Shown in pieces: positions 1 to 4,782 of a stretch of 5,156 bases of DNA (position 1 is its first letter; each line of letters begins with the position of its first letter). The stretch covers positions 1 through 5,156 of the forward strand of contig CAYZUC010000151.1 in the NCBI GenBank assembly GCA_964481705.1, given 5' to 3'. The DNA comes from CAYZUC01 sp964481705. Its GTDB lineage: Bacteria; Bacillota; Clostridia; Lachnospirales; Lachnospiraceae. Both the position numbers and the translations under genes were made by a program. The notes beneath the pieces are model-generated. The model made no database searches. It was not told the DNA's origin and worked only from the letters and a program-made list of their open reading frames with translations.

Positions 1-164
1 CGCACACTGCCCCATAAGTAGGGCGACGAAGCAGTTCATTCATGTGTGAGATAGGTGCACGCCGTTGTCTTGTCTGTCGAACCTGCTACGGACATAAATC
101 ATCGAGCGAGCAAAGCGGACAGTCATAAAACTTGCGATTCCAGTTCCTTCACGAAAAGAGACGG
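1..164. other. Unassigned non-coding left edge of higher G+C
   Basis: I recognise no gene or RNA family here. A hand count gives about 53% G+C over 1-120, visibly above the neighbouring genes. All + frames are broken by early stops, except an unsupported run of about 50 codons from 55 to 207 that has no ribosome binding site. On the minus strand a reading frame begins at 43 and runs off the left edge for only 14 codons, also without a ribosome binding site. A small GCCC/GGGC hairpin (9-12 with 21-24) is present. The segment could be the tail of an upstream transcript, a dispersed extragenic repeat or an unrecognised RNA; nothing seen decides between these. Confidence 0.3.
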
Positions 165-210
165 TCAGGCGGTTGGCGCGCGGGGAGCTGAGGGTGCGGG
201 TCGCTGAGCA

Positions 211-346
211 TGGAGAGGTGGGCGAGTGGAGAGGTGGGCGAGTGGAGAGGTGGGCGAGGAGAGATGGACAAGGGGGGGGAGGTGGGCGAGTAGAGAGATG
301 GGCGTGGAAAGCTGAGGGCGTGGGTGCTTGGGAAGGCTGGGGCGTG
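211..346 (+). repeat. 16-bp purine-rich tandem repeat, three perfect copies plus degenerate copies
   Basis: The unit TGGAGAGGTGGGCGAG occurs three times without a mismatch at 211-226, 227-242 and 243-258. Decayed units with the same GGGCG-type core follow: 259-272, about 277-290 (after a run of eight G), 291-306, 307-322 and 323-346. Over 211-300 the + strand is 75 purines in 90 bases, with 54 G against 5 C. The unit is not a multiple of three, so the array does not encode a repeated peptide in one frame. The copies abut directly with no spacers, so this is not a CRISPR array. The G-runs make four-stranded G structures or triplex-type DNA possible. The array lies about 140 bp or more upstream of the regulator gene and just upstream of its likely promoter, so a regulatory effect is possible but unproven. 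Confidence 0.85.
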
Positions 347-396
347 TAGGAAAGGGTAATGTGAGAGGAAAATGGACGGATATGGAAAAATGGGTG

Positions 397-425
397 TGGA
401 AATAAAGAGCGGAATGGATTACAAT
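397..425 (+). promoter_or_regulatory. Candidate sigma-A promoter for the CdaR-like gene
   Basis: TGGAAA (397-402, four of six matches to the -35 consensus) is followed by 17 bases and TACAAT (420-425, five of six to the -10). Transcription would start near 432 and give a leader of about 55 nt. A short direct repeat, GGTATTRG at 445-452 and 460-467, lies in that leader. The match is by eye only. Confidence 0.45.
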
Positions 426-474
426 AGTAAATGTGTTAGCGAAAGGTATTAGAAGTTTTGGTATTGGATAGAAA

Positions 475-479
475 AGGAG
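475..479 (+). promoter_or_regulatory. Ribosome binding site supporting the TTG start at 487
   Basis: AGGAG ends seven bases before the TTG at 487. It is the reason for choosing this non-ATG start: no in-frame ATG follows until residue 25, which would cut off the first predicted strand of the N-terminal domain. Confidence 0.8.
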
Positions 480-486
480 AGTCAAA

Positions 487-1575
487 TTGATAGCAAATCA
501 GGTTATTCAGACAAGCATTGATGAATTAGGTTCCATTACGAAGGTAGATTTATGTGTTATGGATCTTGATGGTACAACGATAGCAACGACCAACCCCACA
601 TCGGATCTTAAGCCGCTCAGTGTACGATCGTTTATAGATTCGGCAGCAGATTCCCAGGTTATTTCGGAGTATCATTTGTTTAAAGTTATGGATGATGGAG
701 TGACGACATTTGTTGTTGGAGCAAGAGGTCTGGGAGAAAATTCCTACACCATTGGACGAGTTGCCGTGTCACAGATTCAGAATCTAATAATAGCCTATAA
801 AGAGAGATTTGATAAGAATAACTTTTTTCAAAATTTGATTCTTGATAATCTGCTGCTGGTTGATATTTATAATCGCGCGAAGAAGCTTCGTATCCCGGTT
901 GACAGCAGAAGAGTAGTCTTTTTAGTGGAGACGCGAAATGAGAAAGAGTCTTATGCGACAGAGACATTGAAGAATATGTTCTCTCCTCACAATGGTGACT
1001 ACGTAACAGCAGTAGATGAGAAGAACATGATCTTGATCAAAAATGTTGGAGCAAACGAAGGATATGAGCAGATGCAGAGCATTGCCAAGATGCTGGTAGA
1101 CATGATGAATACAGAGGCAATGGTTCGAGTACGCGTTTCCTATGGAACGATTGTAAATGATATTAAGGAAGTGTCCAAATCCTATAAAGAAGCAAAAATG
1201 GCCATGGATGTGGGCAGCATATTCTATGAAGAAAAGGACATCGTGGCATACAATACTCTTGGAATTGGCCGCTTGATCTATCAGCTTCCGGTGAATCTGT
1301 GTCAGATATTCATGCATGAGATTTTTGGAGATGATATTCCGGATGATATGGATGATGAGACGATTACCACGGTAAATAAGTTCTTTGAGAATAATCTGAA
1401 TGTCTCAGAGACCGCAAGACAGCTCTATGTACACAGAAATACACTGGTATATCGAATTGAGCGACTTGAGAAATCAACAGGTTTGGATATTCGTAGATTT
1501 GACGATGCCTTGACACTTAAGATTGCGATGATGGTTGTAAATTACATGAAATATATTGAATCCATCGACTATTAG
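487..1575 (+). CDS. CdaR/PucR-family transcriptional regulator
   Basis: This is a 362-residue cytoplasmic DNA-binding regulator. Residues 1-110 form an N-terminal putative sensory domain (VCMDLDGTTIATT-like stretch near 23-35, then a regular strand/helix pattern) that I cannot assign to a ligand. A helical linker covers about 105-136. Residues about 140-265 resemble the degenerate GGDEF-like domain of CdaR regulators, with no catalytic GGDEF motif visible. Residues about 300-350 are the PucR/CdaR C-terminal helix-turn-helix, with the family pattern NNLNVSETARQLYVHRNTL followed by VYRIERLEKSTG. Family members control sugar-diacid, purine or amino-acid use, but nothing here fixes the effector. 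The TTG start has a good AGGAG site seven bases away. The gene stands alone on this strand and converges on the flagellin gene 36 bp downstream; no promoter for a partner gene is seen. It may be autoregulated, as is common in the family. The family call is strong; the specific role is unknown. Confidence 0.9.
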   Translation: MIANQVIQTSIDELGSITKVDLCVMDLDGTTIATTNPTSDLKPLSVRSFIDSAADSQVISEYHLFKVMDDGVTTFVVGARGLGENSYTIGRVAVSQIQNLIIAYKERFDKNNFFQNLILDNLLLVDIYNRAKKLRIPVDSRRVVFLVETRNEKESYATETLKNMFSPHNGDYVTAVDEKNMILIKNVGANEGYEQMQSIAKMLVDMMNTEAMVRVRVSYGTIVNDIKEVSKSYKEAKMAMDVGSIFYEEKDIVAYNTLGIGRLIYQLPVNLCQIFMHEIFGDDIPDDMDDETITTVNKFFENNLNVSETARQLYVHRNTLVYRIERLEKSTGLDIRRFDDALTLKIAMMVVNYMKYIESIDY

Positions 1576-1588
1576 GCCGATGGACTCA
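1557..1588. terminator. Weak hairpin between convergent genes, possible bidirectional terminator
   Basis: TCCATCG (1561-1567) pairs with CGATGGA (1578-1584) around a 10-base loop. After one mismatch the stem continues with TGA/TCA (1557-1559 with 1586-1588). The loop contains the stop codon of the regulator gene, and the hairpin lies 24 bases past the flagellin stop on the other strand. The flanks are only moderately T-rich (TTATTTT on +, TATATTT on -), so termination may be inefficient in both directions. Confidence 0.45.
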
Positions 1589-1611
1589 TAAGTTGAATTA
1601 TTTTGATTGAA

Positions 1612-3345
1612 TTACTGCAGTAACGACAGGACTCCTTCCGTACTCCGATTCATCTGGGTCAGCATGGAGATACCGGCTTGCTGCAGTATTTGATTTTTCG
1701 AATACTCTACCATTTCATCTGCCATATCCACATCACGGATTCTGGATTCTGCGGCTGATGTATTTTCGGATGTCTGGTCCAGATTTAATATGGTATGTTC
1801 CAGACGATTTTGTACTGCTCCAAGCTTGGAGCGTTCGCTGGAGACATATTCTAAACCTTCTTCAATCCTCTTAATCGATTTCTTTGCACTATCCTGTGTC
1901 GATGCATCAACACCCTCAGAACCAAAGATTGCGGAACTGTTCATTGCACCAATGCCAAACTCAATGGTCTGATCTGCAGATGGTCCACACTGGATTATCA
2001 TAGCATGATTCGCTCCGGTGTCCGGCCAGTTAAAAGTAATATTTACTCCATTAATCGTAACAGTCTCCGTAGGGGATGAGATGGCTTGTTCCGATCCGCT
2101 GTTTGGTACAGCTCCGGAAGCGTCTGTATGACTTCCATCCAGAGAATCTGCAAAAGCGTCGCCGATTGTAAAACCACATTTATCCGTAAAAAACGTCTTA
2201 AGATCCGATAAATTTGTGGGGTCATTATTATATGCTGTTTGTGCCTGACTCTTAATGGAACTTAAAATACCAGACATGGTATTGGGAGTAGCTCCGGAGT
2301 AGGCCTCGTCAACCAGCTGGGAAAAGGATTTACCATTATTAGCAGGGTCATTTAACTTTGTAATTAAGCTGCTCCAGGATGAGGCGTCTAATTTTTCCAT
2401 ATAACCTACTGCCAGCATTCCGACGGAGTAACAATCAATTTCTGGAGAAGAATGGTTGAAGTCAAAAGCCATAAGGTCATTATATGCGCTCTGAACACTG
2501 GAGTTCCCATTTGTTCCAAAGCGATAATCATCGTCACCATGGACAGCTTCTGCGACACCCTCAGTGAACCATAAGGGAATCGGAGCCTCGGAGTTGTCAT
2601 TGTGGTACATTAAGGCATGTGTCATTTCATGAGTCATAATACGGTCAAATAAGGAACCACCGGAAACCGGTCCATCATGATCAAAGCTGGTACCTCCGGT
2701 CAACATATCACGATTAATGCTTAGAATGAAATTGGATCCTCCCATCGTGCTGGCCATGGATGCCATAGTACTATTGCCCATGGATTTTAATTGGACATCA
2801 ATATTGACGGAACCGCTTAAGCTCCAGCCTGTTGCAGAGCGGATCTTATCGAGACCGTCCTTGATCCAACTACCCTTGACCCATCCTAAGAGTTTGTCTT
2901 CCGCTTCCGGATTCGCATTTTTCGAAATCGAACCATCTAATAATTTCATGGTGTTGAATTCCGTGCTTTCAGAGATACGATTTAATTCCTCTGTTAACTG
3001 AGATACTTCCTTCTGAATGGCGCTTCGATCTTCTTCTGTATTTGTGCCGTTTGCTGATTTGATTACCAGCTCTGTCATACGATGCAGGATATCAGTAGTC
3101 TCGCCCATGGCACCTTCTGCTATCTGTACCAGACTGACACCATCCTGACAATTGGCACTAGCCTGATCGAGTCCTCTTACCTGAGAACGCATCTTTTCTG
3201 ATATGGTTAAACCGGCAGCATCATCTGCAGCACGATTGATTTTATATCCACTGCCAAGCTTTTCTGCTGATTTTGCTTTCTTATTTGTAACGATTCCTAA
3301 TTGACGTCCGCCATTCATGGCCGCTAAATTATGAGCAACTATCAT
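1612..3345 (-). CDS. fliC: Flagellin with an inserted zinc metalloprotease domain (flagellinolysin)
   Basis: This is a 577-residue filament subunit, against roughly 270-500 for plain flagellins. Residues 1 to about 140 are the D0/D1 N-terminus (MIVAHNLAAMN, KINRAADDAAGLTISEKM, TEFNTMKLLDGS). Residues about 450-577 are the C-terminal D1/D0 half (AVQNRLEHTI, ESRIRDVDMADEMVEYSK, QQAGISML, ending LSLLQ). Between them, in the surface-exposed hypervariable position, lies a gluzincin-type protease domain. H239 and H243 of HEMTH are zinc ligands, E240 is the catalytic base, and E262 of WFTEG, 18 residues on, is the probable third ligand; AEAVHGDD follows. This is the architecture of flagellinolysin, whose protease is related to M9 collagenases. 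As known for the family, the subunit would be exported by the flagellar type III system without a signal peptide and would display the protease along the filament. The start is fixed by AAGGAGG eight bases upstream and by the canonical flagellin N-terminus. The ribosome binding site overlaps the stop of the zinc-ribbon gene, so the two are probably co-translated. Four cysteines (66, 305, 390, 453) are unusual for a flagellin. Activity is inferred. Confidence 0.95.
   Translation of the reverse strand: MIVAHNLAAMNGGRQLGIVTNKKAKSAEKLGSGYKINRAADDAAGLTISEKMRSQVRGLDQASANCQDGVSLVQIAEGAMGETTDILHRMTELVIKSANGTNTEEDRSAIQKEVSQLTEELNRISESTEFNTMKLLDGSISKNANPEAEDKLLGWVKGSWIKDGLDKIRSATGWSLSGSVNIDVQLKSMGNSTMASMASTMGGSNFILSINRDMLTGGTSFDHDGPVSGGSLFDRIMTHEMTHALMYHNDNSEAPIPLWFTEGVAEAVHGDDDYRFGTNGNSSVQSAYNDLMAFDFNHSSPEIDCYSVGMLAVGYMEKLDASSWSSLITKLNDPANNGKSFSQLVDEAYSGATPNTMSGILSSIKSQAQTAYNNDPTNLSDLKTFFTDKCGFTIGDAFADSLDGSHTDASGAVPNSGSEQAISSPTETVTINGVNITFNWPDTGANHAMIIQCGPSADQTIEFGIGAMNSSAIFGSEGVDASTQDSAKKSIKRIEEGLEYVSSERSKLGAVQNRLEHTILNLDQTSENTSAAESRIRDVDMADEMVEYSKNQILQQAGISMLTQMNRSTEGVLSLLQ
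2008..2925 (-). other. Metalloprotease insert domain within the flagellin (about residues 141-446)
   Basis: Boundaries are approximate: they run from the end of the recognisable N-terminal D1 (after MKLLDGS) to the start of the C-terminal D1. The HEMTH codons are at 2617-2631. The spacing of 18 residues between the second histidine and the WFTEG glutamate equals that of many gluzincins and is shorter than in clostridial collagenases. A later YSVGMLAVGYM helix (about 306-316) and a serine/asparagine-rich tail (about 395-425) complete the insert. All catalytic residues expected from the motif are present, so I see no sign of decay. Confidence 0.88.
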
Positions 3346-3361
3346 TCCATATCCCTCCTTA
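3346..3361 (-). promoter_or_regulatory. Flagellin ribosome binding site overlapping the upstream stop; possible CsrA site
   Basis: Read on the minus strand, AAGGAGG (3354-3360) lies eight bases before the flagellin ATG, and its first two bases are the last two of the upstream gene's TAA stop. Three GGA triplets fall within this leader. The central one sits in AGGGATAT, one base from the ARGGAUGU core of CsrA sites. FliW/CsrA control of flagellin translation is known in Firmicutes; its use here is inference. Confidence 0.55.
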
Positions 3362-3739
3362 ATCCCAGTGACCGCTGGTCCTTACTTCCAGCGCACTCTT
3401 ACATTTTGGACAAATGAGATTTTCGAGTTTTCTCTGCTTGTACTTACCGCCACAGATTGTGCAATCTGTTTGATAGGAGATGGTAGTCTGGTCGCTTCCG
3501 ATAATGGTAAGCTTTGTGTAACTGTCTTCCGCGCCGCACGTATCACATACTCCATATTCGCAGCTGGATATGCTCTTTTGGCAACCATGTTCTGCAATCC
3601 ATTGCTGTATTCTTTGTTGTTCCTGTGGTGGAAAAATGCGGATGGAATGCTCGGTATCCTTTCCGAGAAATCCCGAACCTAAGTATAATTCTTTTTGGTA
3701 GTTACATTTTCCACAGAGTAGTTGTTTTACTTCACCCAT
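3359..3739 (-). CDS. Small multi-CxxC zinc-ribbon protein of unknown function
   Basis: I do not recognise a named family. The 126-residue protein has ten cysteines, eight of them in four CxxC knuckles: C9/C12 (CGKC), C65/C68 (CDTC), C93/C96 (CTIC) and C110/C113 (CPKC), with C53 and C60 in addition. The natural reading is two zinc ribbons, C9-C12 with C65-C68 and C93-C96 with C110-C113. A segment with a glycine-rich LYLGSGFLG and a charged, glutamine-rich helix (about 38-50) interrupts the first. There is no signal peptide and no membrane segment, so it is probably cytoplasmic. The start is an ATG with GGGGAG only four bases upstream, a short spacing. The gene ends 13 bp before the flagellin ATG with overlapping translation signals, so it probably forms an operon with it. 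It could be a regulator, a metal-handling protein or an export/assembly helper for the protease flagellin; none of these is shown by the sequence. Confidence 0.85.
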   Translation of the reverse strand: MGEVKQLLCGKCNYQKELYLGSGFLGKDTEHSIRIFPPQEQQRIQQWIAEHGCQKSISSCEYGVCDTCGAEDSYTKLTIIGSDQTTISYQTDCTICGGKYKQRKLENLICPKCKSALEVRTSGHWD

Positions 3740-3760
3740 AGTGCTCCCCGTTTTTTCTTA

Positions 3761-3789
3761 TTTATACCTATATTTCGACACAACGGGAA
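3761..3789 (-). promoter_or_regulatory. Candidate promoter for the zinc-ribbon/flagellin pair
   Basis: On the minus strand TTCCCG (3784-3789, three of six to -35) is followed by 17 bases and TATAAA (3761-3766, five of six to -10). The start would be near 3754, leaving a very short leader before GGGGAG at 3744-3749. The -35 is poor. No convincing flagellar sigma-28 promoter was found, which is unexpected for a flagellin operon. Confidence 0.3.
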
Positions 3790-3877
3790 AAAAAAATAAC
3801 CATTAGGTAAGAAATTGGAGCGAAAAAGAGAAGAATGGATGTGGAAAGTGTGAGATTAGACAGGATTGGAGGATGGA
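3788..3877 (-). terminator. C-rich, G-poor 3' tract after nrdG, possible Rho-dependent terminator with trailing T9
   Basis: Directly after the nrdG stop the transcribed strand over 3877-3811 has 26 C against 2 G in 67 bases by hand count. Such a C>G imbalance is typical of Rho loading sites. It is followed by a weak ACC-TAAT-GGT hairpin and nine T (3796-3788 read on the minus strand). The hairpin is too weak to call an intrinsic terminator with confidence. Confidence 0.35.
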
Positions 3878-4573
3878 CTAGTCGACTCCACGAAGCTCAA
3901 CGTGCTTACAATAAGACAGAAGAATAGAACGATAGTGTAGCAATTTCTCCTTGTCAGGTCCATGAAGACCGGCTGTCAGTACGGTATCGGAATCACGGAA
4001 GCACTGAAGATAATAGGCATCGCAGCCTTTGATCCAGCTGCCGATTTCGTGAATAGAGGAGTCTGTAAAAAACTCGTCTACAACGGTTGTACGGAATTCA
4101 TAAGGAATACCACAGGACATAAGATAGCTCACAGATTCTTTGATGGGTTCGAGGCTGATATCCGTCACTCCGGTAATAGACGCGTAGTCGCTTGGCGCAG
4201 ATTTAATGTCCATAGCTACCATGTCAATCAAATGGGACTCAAATAGTGAACGAATGACATCCGGTCTGGAACCATTGGTATCTAGCTTTACCAATAAGTC
4301 ATACGATTTTATTTTCTCGATAAAAGGGATTAAATCAGCAGCTAGTGTTGGCTCTCCTCCGGTGATACACACGCCCTGCAGGATTCCCTTTCTCTTTGTA
4401 AGAAAAGAAAAAATCTCTTCCTCGGGTATGACAGGCTGTGAAGCAGGGTCACATACCAGGCTCTTATTCTGACAAAAGACGCATCGAAAATTACACCCTC
4501 CGGTAAAGAGGGTAGCGGCCAAATGTCCGGGATAATCCAGTAAGGTTGTTTTGTTTAAGCCATGAATCGTCAT
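3878..4573 (-). CDS. nrdG: Radical SAM anaerobic ribonucleotide reductase activating protein (NrdG2 type)
   Basis: The 231-residue protein uses a [4Fe-4S] cluster and S-adenosylmethionine to form the glycyl radical on the anaerobic ribonucleoside-triphosphate reductase NrdD, in the cytoplasm. The N-terminus has the family signature TLLDYPG (10-16). It is followed by the cluster motif C27-NFR-C31-VF-C34, then GGEPT (72-76, SAM binding), KLDTNG (96-101) and MDIKSAP (121-127). Length fits the NrdG2 family. I chose ATG at 4573 because AAGGA lies six bases upstream and the family starts close to this point; an in-frame GTG at 4594 would add seven residues but has no ribosome binding site. No nrdD is visible nearby, so its partner must lie elsewhere, and another glycyl-radical enzyme as target cannot be excluded. 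The gene is transcribed toward the zinc-ribbon/flagellin pair but separated by 138 bp with its own terminator-like tract, so a shared operon is doubtful. Confidence 0.9.
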   Translation of the reverse strand: MTIHGLNKTTLLDYPGHLAATLFTGGCNFRCVFCQNKSLVCDPASQPVIPEEEIFSFLTKRKGILQGVCITGGEPTLAADLIPFIEKIKSYDLLVKLDTNGSRPDVIRSLFESHLIDMVAMDIKSAPSDYASITGVTDISLEPIKESVSYLMSCGIPYEFRTTVVDEFFTDSSIHEIGSWIKGCDAYYLQCFRDSDTVLTAGLHGPDKEKLLHYRSILLSYCKHVELRGVD

Positions 4574-4579
4574 AATAAT

Positions 4580-4584
4580 TCCTT
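4580..4584 (-). promoter_or_regulatory. Ribosome binding site choosing the ATG start of nrdG
   Basis: AAGGA on the minus strand stands six bases before the ATG at 4573. The alternative upstream GTG at 4594 has no purine-rich site in front of it. Confidence 0.75.
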
Positions 4585-4622
4585 TACTCTGCACATTATT
4601 GGCAGGTCATTTTCGTGTGAAG

Positions 4623-4660
4623 GACTTCTCCTTATGCTGTTATACTTTCGACGAGAAGTC
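4623..4660 (-). promoter_or_regulatory. Perfect 8-bp inverted repeat in the nrdG leader
   Basis: GACTTCTC (4623-4630) and GAGAAGTC (4653-4660) are perfect inverted copies separated by 22 bases. In nrdG mRNA they would form a stem 50 nt before the start codon, with no T-run after it, so it is not a terminator. It could be an RNA control element, an mRNA stabiliser or a two-site operator. The second copy ends ten bases before the -35 of the tadA promoter candidate. Confidence 0.5.
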
Positions 4661-4669
4661 GGATAAATC

Positions 4670-4698
4670 TTGCTACTCATGCAAAAGTAACATATAAT
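4670..4698 (+). promoter_or_regulatory. Sigma-A promoter for tadA
   Basis: TTGCTA (4670-4675, four of six), a 17-base spacer, then a perfect TATAAT (4693-4698). The start would be near 4705, giving a leader of about 78 nt before the tadA ATG. Confidence 0.65.
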
Positions 4699-4699
4699 T

Positions 4700-4728
4700 A
4701 GTATAGTTTGAGATATGTGAAATTACAA
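4700..4728 (-). promoter_or_regulatory. Sigma-A promoter for nrdG
   Basis: On the minus strand TTGTAA (4723-4728, four of six), a 17-base spacer, then TATACT (4700-4705, five of six). The start would be near 4693, giving a leader of about 120 nt that includes the 4623-4660 hairpin. Its -10 lies one base from the -10 of the tadA promoter on the other strand. Confidence 0.6.
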
Positions 4729-4782
4729 GTTTGTATCGTTATCTTTTGGAATTGAACTATAGTATATGGAAAGAAGAACAGT

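Noticed and set aside
1..43. A partial minus-strand gene running off the left edge from an ATG at 43
   Set aside because: Only 14 codons, no ribosome binding site and no recognisable protein sequence.
211..346. The repeat array as a CRISPR
   Set aside because: Copies are 16 bp, directly abutting, without unique spacers, and there are no cas genes.
165..485. A 106-codon open frame on the minus strand across the repeat tract
   Set aside because: It is low-complexity proline, serine, leucine and histidine produced by translating pyrimidine-rich repeats; it has no ribosome binding site or domain, and its start overlaps the regulator's own ribosome binding site.
2717..3001. A + strand open frame opposite the flagellin N-terminal half
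   Set aside because: It is antisense to a clearly coding, conserved flagellin region, and its product resembles no protein.
3767..3800. A sigma-28 promoter before the zinc-ribbon gene, from TCGAAAT on the minus strand resembling CCGATAT
   Set aside because: No TAAA-like -35 occurs at the right distance; that position is a T-run.
4574..4594. GTG start of nrdG seven codons upstream
   Set aside because: There is no ribosome binding site before it, whereas AAGGA is placed six bases before the ATG at 4573, which also fits the family N-terminus.
4623..4660. The nrdG leader hairpin as an intrinsic terminator or attenuator
   Set aside because: The stem is not followed by a T-run in either direction.
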